Shown here one piece after another: positions 27,928-40,000 of a stretch of DNA of 64,000 nt. The DNA comes from Lineus longissimus (taxonomy: Eukaryota; Nemertea; Pilidiophora; Heteronemertea; Lineidae), in the NCBI RefSeq assembly GCF_910592395.1, contig NC_088319.1, positions 6,696,001 to 6,760,000 on the forward strand. The letters are read 5' to 3'. A program made the position numbers and the translations under genes. Below the pieces are notes generated by a model. The model worked only from the letters and a program-made list of their open reading frames with translations, had not been told where the DNA came from and ran no database searches. The first letter of the stretch is position 1. Each line of letters starts with the position of its first letter.

Positions 27928-29003
27928 TACTTATAAGTTAGGAAGCCAAGCTTCTTCTGTGATTTCTTTTCTTCTTTCATCTTCTTCTTTTCCTCTTTCG
28001 TTGGTGTGGCATCCAGGGGTCTTTTAGATGGTCCACCAATTTGAAGTGATAAAGGTGAGTGCATGTAATGCAATGGCTGTTGCACTGGCTGAACGAGAGT
28101 CCCTATGCCCTGGGTCCCTATGTGCTGAGGCTGAGGCGGAGCAGCGTCTGCCTCCTCTTCCGCTTTCTTTTCATCGATAACCAGTCGCTCCCCCTCCTCG
28201 TCATCACTGTCCTCGATTTCACCTTCCTCCTGTTGTTGGCTTTCTTCCGATTTTTTATCTGGCTTGGCCCAGACTACCTTGTCAGGACATCGAGAGGACT
28301 TGTGGCCCTCTTTGCCACAGGTCCCGCACGGTGCCATACATTCTCTGGCCAAGTGCCCTTTCTCGTTGCAGTTTCTGCATCTCAACTCATTTTTACAGTT
28401 CTTTGCCAGGTGGCCCTTTTCTAAACACTTGTTACATTTGGCTTTCTCGCATTTCGCGGCTACGTGCCCGAAACCTTTGCAAATGTTGCAGCTTACAGGC
28501 TGCCCTGTGTAAATAACTTGGACATTTGCACCGTCTCCTCTCACCATGATGTAATTGGGAATGTGTTCCTTAATGAACATCCTGATCATCCTCGTTCCGG
28601 TCTTTATAGTGGGTGCCTGTTTGTAGACGTTTTCCTTTAGACCAACGACCTCGCCGTATGTTTCAAGTGTTCTTATTAAGTCATTATTATCTCCTGATGC
28701 AGGGTAGTAGAGGATGCTGACCACCGTTGGTCGCCTTCTTTTCTCAACAAAAGGGAGTTGTTCTTCTTTTACCTTAACGTTTTTTTCCTTTAGCTTCTGG
28801 TATGACTCCTCATCATCCACAGTCACGTGCCACTCTCCATGGTGCATCTGCTGCACCCATCCTATTTTGATTGACGTATCGCCTTTCGTTGCTCCCAAGA
28901 TGATGTCCTGGGCCGTAACGTAATTTCCTTTAATCAATAGAGTTAAGTCCTCCTTGTGGTGAACCACCTTCCCCGATTTAATCTTATCCGCATAAGAAGC
29001 CAT
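27927..29003 (-). CDS. LINE A4 ORF1: four-knuckle gag-like protein
   Basis: The product is 358 aa and intact. It has a single visible change from A1 (IKSGKVV for IKAGKVV near residue 10). All four zinc knuckles are kept. This is the third A copy with an open ORF1 but a damaged ORF2. Confidence 0.93.
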   Translation of the reverse strand: MASYADKIKSGKVVHHKEDLTLLIKGNYVTAQDIILGATKGDTSIKIGWVQQMHHGEWHVTVDDEESYQKLKEKNVKVKEEQLPFVEKRRRPTVVSILYYPASGDNNDLIRTLETYGEVVGLKENVYKQAPTIKTGTRMIRMFIKEHIPNYIMVRGDGANVQVIYTGQPVSCNICKGFGHVAAKCEKAKCNKCLEKGHLAKNCKNELRCRNCNEKGHLARECMAPCGTCGKEGHKSSRCPDKVVWAKPDKKSEESQQQEEGEIEDSDDEEGERLVIDEKKAEEEADAAPPQPQHIGTQGIGTLVQPVQQPLHYMHSPLSLQIGGPSKRPLDATPTKEEKKKMKEEKKSQKKLGFLTYK

Positions 29004-29090
29004 AATGAACGATCGAAAAACAAATCGGCTTGGCCTAATCTAGGTAGAGTTTACCCGCGCAGGAGCTCTGCGAAAACACGTCCGCTCGCT

Positions 29091-29111
29091 ACTCCTGTGC
29101 CAGGTAAGTAT
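29091..29111 (-). pseudogene. U1 snRNA nt 1-21 upstream of LINE A4
   Basis: Promoter-proximal U1 end joined to the A4 5' end. Confidence 0.93.
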
Positions 29112-29672
29112 GCTTGATTTTCGCCACACGCGACCGTAAACATCACGGTAAATTCATCCCTCACGTGGTTTTCGAACTCGAAAGGACACAGTTTGGTTGG
29201 CAACTTCAACGTCGAATGGAACGACACACAGGAGGAGGCCTATACGCAGAGGCAAAGCTCGAGACAGCCTATGTATTCTCATGGAGGCCTTCACCGACCA
29301 ATGCATGTGCTTGAATATAAGATTTCGGACACGTTATTTTCATTCATACTCGCTTGAACAGCTTCGTCGCATTACAGACGTGGTTGCGTGGTTGGGGCGC
29401 CCATCACACGACGAGTTCACGCGCACGTTCAATTGCTGCACGCGTACCAGCATTTATACCTCCCGACAATTGGCCCTTGTGATAACCCAAGGGTGTTTTC
29501 CTAGAGGGAGCAAAGAGGGTCTCTTCTTTCTTTTAGTTTGTAAGGGGATAGCGCGTACGCAGTCCCCCACTACCATAAATGCTGCACCCGAGTCACCCAC
29601 ATTTGGGGTGATCGCAAGGGTCAGCCCAACCGAAGTGCAATGGAAAGGCCTCGCCCTGGGAGAACGTCCTTA
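29109..29672 (-). repeat. U1 snRNA tandem array, block 3 (one spacer and a broken gene)
   Basis: One spacer with promoter, then U1 nt 35-164 (29543-29672), cut by LINE B2. No intact gene here. Confidence 0.94.
29543..29672 (-). pseudogene. U1 snRNA nt 35-164, severed by LINE B2
   Basis: The remaining 5' part, nt 1-50, is at 31780-31829. The overlap (nt 35-50) is the B2 TSD. Confidence 0.93.
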
Positions 29673-30749
29673 TTTTTTTTTGCAGCATAAACCCGCAGTG
29701 GGTATCTTTTATTTCACGTATCCAAACGGGCATATACAATTATTCATTTACAATTACTGTATACAGGGGTTTTACAAAAGATGTATCTATTTGTTTAAAA
29801 TTTTTCATTATTTTACTGTGAGCCCGTCCGGTGCCGTCCCGACGCCCGTGCTGAAAGCCCTATTGGCGAGACAGCACTCGGCGTCGCGACGGCCCCGTCG
29901 ATCCCACAGTACTCCATATGGAATTGGGGGACTACTGCGAAGCCGCCCCCGAACCGTCCCGATGCCCAGACCGACGTCATACTTTGTGTCGCCGACCCCG
30001 GCACCGAAACGGCCCGTTGCCGTCCTCACAGTACTCCCCTTACGCTCTCTGTGAACCCAGACTTAGTATTTACAAAACATACATACATATACGCCTTCCA
30101 AATAATGTCCATTGAAACTAATTTTCACTTTATAATCTTAACTGTTTACTTTTTTTGTTTTAGCACCAATGGAAGAATTAATTAACATGTGAGCACCAAG
30201 TATATACGTGTACGGAATATTCAAAACTATTGGCACCACTTATTGCATTTTGATATTTAACATTTTATTATTTTTGTTGTAGCACCAATAGAAACGGAAC
30301 ATTTAATTATCTGATTAAATCAATGTGTATAAAACGTGCTAGTGTAAATTGAAGGCATACTAACATAAAATAATAACATAATAACATAAAACATAAAGGT
30401 TTAAAACATAAATTAATAACATAATTCATAACTCATGTTTAAAACAATGTGCCTATAGTGCTCAATGGCAAGTATATACATATGTGCGCCCAGTGCAAGG
30501 GGTCGAGACCATCCATCTGGTCTCATTCTGACCCCTGCTTGGGAACTGGGCTAATCTAAGTCGCCAAAAAATTTTATACTATGTTTTAAAATTCACATTT
30601 CTGTGCGTGCGTTCAATTAATACCCTATATACATATATTTACAATATTTACAACTAACTATGCAAGATGTAAAATGCAAAAAGAATGAAGGAAAAAGAAA
30701 ACAAGAGGGAAAAAAATATATTTTTGAAGGAAATTGAACAGTGGAATAT

Positions 30750-30829
30750 GGCAGGTTCGAACCCGGGACCTCCCGCGTCCGAATCATGCACGTTCCCGAC
30801 AGGCTAGCAAGCCGATACGCTAACGACGT
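30750..30829 (-). other. tRNA-like segment in LINE B2 3' UTR
   Basis: Same as in B1, with intact B box GGTTCGAACC on the minus strand. Confidence 0.5.
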
Positions 30830-30874
30830 GAATTTTTAAAATCGTATACCATTCCCACATTGTGGGGAATCCCC

Positions 30875-31777
30875 TTACAGTCTGTTTTGAACTCTGTTGT
30901 CGAATTCGTTTTGCTCATTTCGATTTTTCCCCTGCCAAAGACTGGCTCTCCCTGTCCAAATCGTGTGAATATAAATCCCCAAAACCCCCACTATTTTATC
31001 TACCCCTTTGCTATTTGCAAAAACCGGACATGTGATATTTTCCCAGGTTGGCGCTGGCCATCCTTGTATTCTTGACAAATTTGACAACGAGTTCAAAACA
31101 GGCTGTATCGTAGCGCAATCATAAAAAGCATGTTTCATGGATTCCGTCTGCATTTTACACCTCGCACAGTTCTTCTGGATATTTGGCAAATATTTAAACA
31201 AGGATTTTACAGGTAATGCTCTGTGTACAAATTTATAAAATAGTTCTTTCTCATTATTATATAAAATTTTGTTGTGCCATATGTTTTTCCATATCTTTTT
31301 CCAGTTGATATTATACATTTTGGTACACACGGTATGTGGGATTTGAACCCCATTTTTCATAATTTTCTCATATAAAGCAGCAGCTGTGATTTTAACCCAT
31401 TGTGACCTACCCATACCCAACTTTGCCGCTTTACACTGGTATAAAACCTCTTCCCACACACCGTGTCTACCAATAACTCTGTGCATATAAGTATTTTTGG
31501 CAATTTCGGGGCAGTGATGCCGCAGTGTTATGCCCGCTTTGTAAATGCCGTACCCTATCCATGGCTGTGTGACTCCCTCGTCTTGTACGTGGTAGAGTCT
31601 TTTTAACCTTTCCATGAACAGGGCCCGACATTTACTGGCTACATGCGGCATCCCTACCCCTCCATCTTCAATTGCCTGCACCATAGTGCTTCTTTTAATC
31701 AATTCCATTTTGTTTGACCATAAAAATTTAAACAATAATTTCACAAACCCGGTACAATATTTCATTGGCAATTTCAT
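30875..31777 (-). pseudogene. LINE B2 ORF2, C-terminal 300 aa
   Basis: Covers the region after the reverse transcriptase and the Cys/His motif CARCKMQTESMKHAFYDC, matching B1 residues ~828-1127 with a His-to-Tyr change (KMYNINW for KMHNINW). The upstream part is missing through 5' truncation, so no enzyme is expected. Confidence 0.92.
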
Positions 31778-31779
31778 GA

Positions 31780-31829
31780 TGGGAGAACGTCCTTATTGAT
31801 CAACGTTAACTCCTGTGCCAGGTAAGTAT
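31780..31829 (-). pseudogene. U1 snRNA nt 1-50 upstream of LINE B2
   Basis: Promoter and stem-loop I are retained, then B2 sequence begins. Together with 29543-29672 this was one U1 gene. Confidence 0.93.
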
Positions 31830-32260
31830 GCTTGATTTTCGCCACACGCGACCGTAAACATCACGGTAAATTCATCCCTCACGTGGTTTTCGAACTCGAA
31901 AGGACACAGTTTGGTTGGCAACTTCAACGTCGAATGGAACGACACACAGGAGGAGGCCTATACGCAGAGGCAAAGCTCGAGACAGCCTATGTATTCTCAT
32001 GGAGGCCTTCACCGACCAATGCATGTGCTTGAATATAAGATTTCGGACACGTTATTTTCATTCATACTCGCTTGAACAGCTTCGTCGCATTACAGACGTG
32101 GTTGCGTGGTTGGGGCGCCCATCACACGACGAGTTCACGCGCACGTTCAATTGCTGCACGCGTACCAGCATTTATACCTCCCGACAATTGGCCCTTGTGA
32201 TAACCCAAGGGTGTTTTCCTAGAGGGAGCAAAGAGGGTCTCTTCTTTCTTTTAGTTTGTA

Positions 32261-32424
32261 AGGGGATAGCGCGTACGCAGTCCCCCACTACCATAAATGC
32301 TGCACCCGAGTCACCCACATTTGGGGTGATCGCAAGGGTCAGCCCAACCGAAGTGCAATGGAAAGGCCTCGCCCTGGGAGAACGTCCTTATTGATCAACG
32401 TTAACTCCTGTGCCAGGTAAGTAT
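32261..32424 (-). ncRNA. U1: U1 snRNA (intact copy 6)
   Basis: First complete gene after LINE B2. Sequence as copy 1. Confidence 0.96.
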
Positions 32425-32855
32425 GCTTGATTTTCGCCACACGCGACCGTAAACATCACGGTAAATTCATCCCTCACGTGGTTTTCGAACTCGAAAGGAC
32501 ACAGTTTGGTTGGCAACTTCAACGTCGAATGGAACGACACACAGGAGGAGGCCTATACGCAGAGGCAAAGCTCGAGACAGCCTATGTATTCTCATGGAGG
32601 CCTTCACCGACCAATGCATGTGCTTGAATATAAGATTTCGGACACGTTATTTTCATTCATACTCGCTTGAACAGCTTCGTCGCATTACAGACGTGGTTGC
32701 GTGGTTGGGGCGCCCATCACACGACGAGTTCACGCGCACGTTCAATTGCTGCACGCGTACCAGCATTTATACCTCCCGACAATTGGCCCTTGTGATAACC
32801 CAAGGGTGTTTTCCTAGAGGGAGCAAAGAGGGTCTCTTCTTTCTTTTAGTTTGTA

Positions 32856-33019
32856 AGGGGATAGCGCGTACGCAGTCCCCCACTACCATAAATGCTGCAC
32901 CCGAGTCACCCACATTTGGGGTGATCGCAAGGGTCAGCCCAACCGAAGTGCAATGGAAAGGCCTCGCCCTGGGAGAACGTCCTTATTGATCAACGTTAAC
33001 TCCTGTGCCAGGTAAGTAT
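32856..33019 (-). ncRNA. U1: U1 snRNA (intact copy 7)
   Basis: Block 4, second complete gene. Confidence 0.96.
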
Positions 33020-33450
33020 GCTTGATTTTCGCCACACGCGACCGTAAACATCACGGTAAATTCATCCCTCACGTGGTTTTCGAACTCGAAAGGACACAGT
33101 TTGGTTGGCAACTTCAACGTCGAATGGAACGACACACAGGAGGAGGCCTATACGCAGAGGCAAAGCTCGAGACAGCCTATGTATTCTCATGGAGGCCTTC
33201 ACCGACCAATGCATGTGCTTGAATATAAGATTTCGGACACGTTATTTTCATTCATACTCGCTTGAACAGCTTCGTCGCATTACAGACGTGGTTGCGTGGT
33301 TGGGGCGCCCATCACACGACGAGTTCACGCGCACGTTCAATTGCTGCACGCGTACCAGCATTTATACCTCCCGACAATTGGCCCTTGTGATAACCCAAGG
33401 GTGTTTTCCTAGAGGGAGCAAAGAGGGTCTCTTCTTTCTTTTAGTTTGTA

Positions 33451-33614
33451 AGGGGATAGCGCGTACGCAGTCCCCCACTACCATAAATGCTGCACCCGAG
33501 TCACCCACATTTGGGGTGATCGCAAGGGTCAGCCCAACCGAAGTGCAATGGAAAGGCCTCGCCCTGGGAGAACGTCCTTATTGATCAACGTTAACTCCTG
33601 TGCCAGGTAAGTAT
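33451..33614 (-). ncRNA. U1: U1 snRNA (intact copy 8)
   Basis: Block 4, third complete gene. Confidence 0.96.
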
Positions 33615-34045
33615 GCTTGATTTTCGCCACACGCGACCGTAAACATCACGGTAAATTCATCCCTCACGTGGTTTTCGAACTCGAAAGGACACAGTTTGGT
33701 TGGCAACTTCAACGTCGAATGGAACGACACACAGGAGGAGGCCTATACGCAGAGGCAAAGCTCGAGACAGCCTATGTATTCTCATGGAGGCCTTCACCGA
33801 CCAATGCATGTGCTTGAATATAAGATTTCGGACACGTTATTTTCATTCATACTCGCTTGAACAGCTTCGTCGCATTACAGACGTGGTTGCGTGGTTGGGG
33901 CGCCCATCACACGACGAGTTCACGCGCACGTTCAATTGCTGCACGCGTACCAGCATTTATACCTCCCGACAATTGGCCCTTGTGATAACCCAAGGGTGTT
34001 TTCCTAGAGGGAGCAAAGAGGGTCTCTTCTTTCTTTTAGTTTGTA

Positions 34046-34209
34046 AGGGGATAGCGCGTACGCAGTCCCCCACTACCATAAATGCTGCACCCGAGTCACC
34101 CACATTTGGGGTGATCGCAAGGGTCAGCCCAACCGAAGTGCAATGGAAAGGCCTCGCCCTGGGAGAACGTCCTTATTGATCAACGTTAACTCCTGTGCCA
34201 GGTAAGTAT
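34046..34209 (-). ncRNA. U1: U1 snRNA (intact copy 9)
   Basis: Block 4, fourth complete gene. Confidence 0.96.
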
Positions 34210-34640
34210 GCTTGATTTTCGCCACACGCGACCGTAAACATCACGGTAAATTCATCCCTCACGTGGTTTTCGAACTCGAAAGGACACAGTTTGGTTGGCA
34301 ACTTCAACGTCGAATGGAACGACACACAGGAGGAGGCCTATACGCAGAGGCAAAGCTCGAGACAGCCTATGTATTCTCATGGAGGCCTTCACCGACCAAT
34401 GCATGTGCTTGAATATAAGATTTCGGACACGTTATTTTCATTCATACTCGCTTGAACAGCTTCGTCGCATTACAGACGTGGTTGCGTGGTTGGGGCGCCC
34501 ATCACACGACGAGTTCACGCGCACGTTCAATTGCTGCACGCGTACCAGCATTTATACCTCCCGACAATTGGCCCTTGTGATAACCCAAGGGTGTTTTCCT
34601 AGAGGGAGCAAAGAGGGTCTCTTCTTTCTTTTAGTTTGTA

Positions 34641-34804
34641 AGGGGATAGCGCGTACGCAGTCCCCCACTACCATAAATGCTGCACCCGAGTCACCCACAT
34701 TTGGGGTGATCGCAAGGGTCAGCCCAACCGAAGTGCAATGGAAAGGCCTCGCCCTGGGAGAACGTCCTTATTGATCAACGTTAACTCCTGTGCCAGGTAA
34801 GTAT
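34641..34804 (-). ncRNA. U1: U1 snRNA (intact copy 10)
   Basis: Block 4, fifth complete gene. Confidence 0.96.
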
Positions 34805-35235
34805 GCTTGATTTTCGCCACACGCGACCGTAAACATCACGGTAAATTCATCCCTCACGTGGTTTTCGAACTCGAAAGGACACAGTTTGGTTGGCAACTTC
34901 AACGTCGAATGGAACGACACACAGGAGGAGGCCTATACGCAGAGGCAAAGCTCGAGACAGCCTATGTATTCTCATGGAGGCCTTCACCGACCAATGCATG
35001 TGCTTGAATATAAGATTTCGGACACGTTATTTTCATTCATACTCGCTTGAACAGCTTCGTCGCATTACAGACGTGGTTGCGTGGTTGGGGCGCCCATCAC
35101 ACGACGAGTTCACGCGCACGTTCAATTGCTGCACGCGTACCAGCATTTATACCTCCCGACAATTGGCCCTTGTGATAACCCAAGGGTGTTTTCCTAGAGG
35201 GAGCAAAGAGGGTCTCTTCTTTCTTTTAGTTTGTA

Positions 35236-35399
35236 AGGGGATAGCGCGTACGCAGTCCCCCACTACCATAAATGCTGCACCCGAGTCACCCACATTTGGG
35301 GTGATCGCAAGGGTCAGCCCAACCGAAGTGCAATGGAAAGGCCTCGCCCTGGGAGAACGTCCTTATTGATCAACGTTAACTCCTGTGCCAGGTAAGTAT
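35236..35399 (-). ncRNA. U1: U1 snRNA (intact copy 11)
   Basis: Block 4, last complete gene. The next gene is split by LINE C. Confidence 0.96.
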
Positions 35400-35830
35400 G
35401 CTTGATTTTCGCCACACGCGACCGTAAACATCACGGTAAATTCATCCCTCACGTGGTTTTCGAACTCGAAAGGACACAGTTTGGTTGGCAACTTCAACGT
35501 CGAATGGAACGACACACAGGAGGAGGCCTATACGCAGAGGCAAAGCTCGAGACAGCCTATGTATTCTCATGGAGGCCTTCACCGACCAATGCATGTGCTT
35601 GAATATAAGATTTCGGACACGTTATTTTCATTCATACTCGCTTGAACAGCTTCGTCGCATTACAGACGTGGTTGCGTGGTTGGGGCGCCCATCACACGAC
35701 GAGTTCACGCGCACGTTCAATTGCTGCACGCGTACCAGCATTTATACCTCCCGACAATTGGCCCTTGTGATAACCCAAGGGTGTTTTCCTAGAGGGAGCA
35801 AAGAGGGTCTCTTCTTTCTTTTAGTTTGTA

Positions 35831-35957
35831 AGGGGATAGCGCGTACGCAGTCCCCCACTACCATAAATGCTGCACCCGAGTCACCCACATTTGGGGTGAT
35901 CGCAAGGGTCAGCCCAACCGAAGTGCAATGGAAAGGCCTCGCCCTGGGAGAACGTCC
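35831..35957 (-). pseudogene. U1 snRNA nt 38-164, severed by LINE C
   Basis: Body follows the poly-A tail of C. The start with nt 1-52 is at 41979-42030. Confidence 0.93.
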
Positions 35958-36627
35958 TTTTTTTTTTGAGCTTGAACCCGCAGTGGGTGTCATTTATTGT
36001 CATATATCCTATACAAATCACATACACAATAACATGGTTCTGCATTTTCCTATACAATACACCAATTACACCAATCTCCCTACTACAATATATAACTAAC
36101 ACAATCACTGTGACATCGTCCGGTGCCGTCCCGTCGCCGGTGTTGACAGCTTATGAGCGAGACCGCACTCGGCGCCGCGACGGCACGTCGATCCCACAGC
36201 CGAGTGTGTTTACACAATATGAATAAAACACCAATGTTACATGTGAGCTTAGTTAAAGTAAGTGTTTAAAACTGTGGGAGCACCATTGTTGACTAGCGTT
36301 TTCTATTATATCAATATATAAACATGTTCTTTTTTTGATATAGCACCAATGGATAATTGTGTACAACTAACGTAAAATAAAATGTGATTCATAATAAATA
36401 TGAGTGTTTAATTCTCGTGAAAGCACCATTGCCGACTAATTTTCTCTTTAATGTCGATAAATATGTTATTTTTGATCTAGCACCAATGGATAATAATTGT
36501 ATAAAGTAAACAGTGAATAAATGTGCTTTAGTTTCTAAGTTACTCCAATATTAAATAAATTAACAATATAATAGTATAAAACAATGTGCTTCCAAGTGCT
36601 CAATGGCCGCTATTTACAATTATGTTT

Positions 36628-36689
36628 GCCCAGTTCAGGGGTCGATCCCAACTCATTGTCTCATTTTGACCCCTGATGGTGCACTGAGC
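36628..36689 (-). other. conserved 3' UTR hairpin, LINE C
   Basis: Stems GCTCAGT/ACTGGGC (one G-U pair) and CAGGGGTC/GACCCCTG correspond to those of B1 while the loop sequence has changed. Confidence 0.65.
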
Positions 36690-36889
36690 TAATGTATGTT
36701 GCCAATAATTTCTATATTTATAAAACTTATTATCTGTGTGGTGCTCATTCAAAATTTACATCTATTTACAAACATTTCTCTCGCTATTTACAGTACTGTG
36801 TGAGATGTTTAACCCAGTCAAAACAAAAGAAATGTAAATGAAAAATAAAAAGATAAAAAGGAAAAAGACAAATAAATAAACATGCGCCC

Positions 36890-36950
36890 AGTGGCGGAAT
36901 CGAACCTGGGTCTTCTAGTTTGCAAGCCCCGACAATCCGCTTGAGCCACT
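36890..36950 (-). other. tRNA-like segment in LINE C 3' UTR
   Basis: The minus strand has an A-box-like TGGCTCAAGCGGA and B box GGTTCGATTCC. The flanks AGTGG and CCACT could pair. The position after ORF2 matches the tRNA-like segment of B although the sequence differs a good deal. Confidence 0.55.
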
Positions 36951-37035
36951 TTGATTACATGCTACCTGCTCGTTTATTTTAACAGAAGTTCAGATTATAG
37001 TGAAGTGGGGAATCCCCATATTTGTGACCTTGACC

Positions 37036-40000
37036 TTACAGTCTGTTTTGAATTCGTTTTTCAAACTCGTTCAGGCTATTATCTTGGTTCCCCCGCCAAA
37101 TGCTGGCGCGTCCCCCCCAAATAACGTGTATATAAATTCCCAAAGCACCCACAATTTTATCCTTCCCCTTGCAATTTGCAAATTCTGGGCATATAATGCG
37201 CTCAAAATTTATATCTGGCCAATTTTTCCTTCTGAACAAATTTATCAACGAGTTCAAAACAGGCTGTATTGTCACACACTCATAAAACGCATGTTTTATG
37301 GTTTCAGTTTGACTGGGATAACATCTCGCACAGTTTCTCTGGATATTAGGAAGACCTTTGAACATGGCTTTTACAGGTAAGGCTCTATGAACGAGCTTGT
37401 AGTACAGTTCTTTTTCATTATTGTATAAAATGTTGTTGTTCCATACATTGTTCCATATCCGACTCCAGTTTACATTGAAAATCTTGGTACACACCGTGTG
37501 TGGGATGTTAGGCCCACTTTTCATTATCTCCCCGTATAAGCTAGCTGCGGTGATATTAACCCATTGGGACCTACCCATTTTCAATTTTGCAGCTTTGCAT
37601 TGGTATAAAATTTCTTCCCACACACCGTGTGTACCAATTACTCTATGCATATAAGTATTTTTGGCGATCTCGGGGCAGTGATGCCGCAAAGTGATGCCTA
37701 CTTTGTAAATGCCGTACCCTATCCATGGCTGGGCGACACCCCCCTCTTGTACTTTGTAGAGTTGTTTCAACCTTTCCATGAACAGGGCCCGACATTTACT
37801 GGCTACATGCGGCATCCCTACCCCTCCATCGCCAAACGATTGAACCATGGTACTCCTTTTAATTAATTCCATTTTGTTGGACCACAAAAATTTAAAAATA
37901 GTTTTTACGAATTTTATACAGTACTTCTTTGGTAATTTCATAACCCTGGCCCCATACCATAATTTCGATACTAGGACGGTCTTAACCACCAAAACTTTCC
38001 CAACGAAGGACAGGCGTCTGTTTTCCCATAGTTTGACCGTTTTCCCCATTTTTTCCCCAATTTTCTTCCAATACGTTTCCCCACAAGGTCCTGCCTTTGT
38101 CCACGGTATCCCTAAAATATTTGAAATTTTCACGATATATTGCCTGTACTCTATCGGGATGTTTTGGCGGGAAAAACCGCCCAACAATAAAATCTCTGTT
38201 TTCGCTATATTTATATCAGACCCTGAGGCTTGGCCAAAATCGTTATAGACCGAAAAAAGAGCCCGTATGCAAGGTGTTGCAATCGGGTGCGTGGCATCAT
38301 CCGCGAAAGCGATATTTTTAACCTGTTGTTTAACGTTCGGCAGCCTAATGCCACGCACCCGCTCGTCGGAGCGTATGGCGCAGGCGAGCGGCTCCTGACA
38401 GAGGACAAACAGCAAAGGGGACAGACTGCAACCTTGTCTGACAGATCTGCCCACCCTGAATGACTCTGACAGGAAACCATTCACCAGCACCCTACTCTCC
38501 GGCGCATCATACAAGACTCTCATCCATCTCATAAAGTTATGGCCAAACCTCATGGTCTCTAAACATTGAAATAGCCATTCATGCGATACAAGATCAAATG
38601 CTTTTCGGAGGTCAACAGCCACCAATGCCCCTCCAGAATCCGATGCATGCTCTATGATGGTTTGAATATTAAATAATTGATCATTAATTGACCTTTTTGG
38701 AATTCCACATGCTTGATCTGGGTGCACCAGGTCGCTCATGACCCCCGAAAGCCTCGATTTCAAAACTTTAGTGATTATCTTGTAATCTACTGTTAACAAA
38801 CTTACAGGCCTATAATTTTTGATATCCCTTGGGTCCCCTTTTTTGAATAAAATAGAAATTACCGCCGTTTTCATTGTTCCCCCCAACTTTTCCCGCAAGA
38901 ATACATTATTTATTGTTTCTACCAAATCGTCACCCAAAATATCCCAATAATACACGTAAAATTCTTTCCCTAACCCGTCTATCCCTGGTGATTTTCCGAC
39001 CTTCATATTTTTCAATTCCCTTTGTACCTCCCCCGTAGTTATTAACCCCTCCAGTGTGTTTTGCTGCTCCCCTGTCAGTTTTTTTACAATTTTTGCCGCA
39101 AACCTATCTTTATACACTTTGTCAGTCTCTTTCTTCCTATATAATTCCTCATAAAATTTTTTTACCTCATTTAAAATATCCTCTTGTTTTTCTAACACAA
39201 CATCCTCACTATTCTTCAATTGGTTGATAACTGTTTTGGACCTTACTTCTACCTTAAAAAACTCAGTGGTGGGTGCCTCTCTCTCCTCTATGAACCTTGC
39301 CCCCGCCCTCACTTTTGCCCCCTCCAGATCCCTCATTTCCAAATTGTTCAGTTCCTCACGTATTTCCTCCCACCTCTCCCTGTTATCCACCCCTCTATCC
39401 CTCTCTTTCCCCAGGTTATCCAATTCTTTTTCCAGTTCCCAAATACGTGCTCCCCTTTCCCTATTCACCCTCTTACCATTCTTTTTAAAAATCCCCTGTA
39501 ATTTCTGTTTCCCCTTCTCCCACCAGTCTATTGGGCACTCAAAATCCCCTTTCCGTTTCTGCCACCCCCTCCAAAATTGTGTTACCTCCCTTTCTGTGCC
39601 TTCATCCCTCAACAAGCTATTATTTAATTTCCAAAAACCTTTGCCCATTTTCCTTTTCCCTATGGTCTCCACTGCACCCCACACGCCATAATGGTCTGTA
39701 AAAACTAACGCTACATGGTCCATTTTCTTAACTATACAATTTGTAAAAATTCTATCTAGCCTCGACCTCACGTTTCCTCTATGATAGGTGTAACTCTTTG
39801 TAGTTGGATTCAATTCCCTATAGCTGTCCTTGATGTTTAATAAGTCCATAATCTCCTGCCAAAGTCTTTTATATAAAATGTCCCCTGGAAATAAAGTACC
39901 TGTCCCTCTGTCCTCCCTCGACGATGCAAAATTAAAATCCCCCCCTAGAATCAGGTTTTCCCCTCTTAATTTCCTGACGTATTCTTTAAAACTTTGACAA

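Larger units (their letters stand above)
26771..29090 (-). mobile_element. LINE family A, copy A4 (2.3 kb, most of ORF2 deleted)
   Basis: TSD CTTACCTGGCACAGGAGT at 26753-26770 and 29091-29108. The full 3' UTR (26787-27287), last ~67 codons of ORF2, first ~145 codons of ORF2, ORF1 and 5' UTR are retained. The deletion junction is at about 27490, where the ORF2 C-terminal coding end meets endonuclease codons. The junction has no GT-AG pattern, so a spliced RNA intermediate is not supported. Confidence 0.93.
29673..31779 (-). mobile_element. LINE family B, copy B2 (5'-truncated) in U1
   Basis: TSD TAAGGACGTTCTCCCA (U1 nt 35-50) at 29657-29672 and 31780-31795. The 3' UTR is nearly identical to B1, including the GC-rich block, hairpin (about 30488-30551) and tRNA-like segment (30750-30829). 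It stops within ORF2 at 31779, a classic 5' truncation by incomplete reverse transcription. The 1.2 kb between 29680 and 30874 holds no gene. Confidence 0.93.
31780..35957 (-). repeat. U1 snRNA tandem array, block 4
   Basis: Seven spacers and six complete genes in perfect 595-bp register, ending in the gene interrupted by LINE C. Confidence 0.97.

Noticed and set aside
35881-36108. Minus-strand ORFs spanning the LINE C 3' junction with U1
   Set aside because: They are chance frames through a poly-A tail and the U1 gene.
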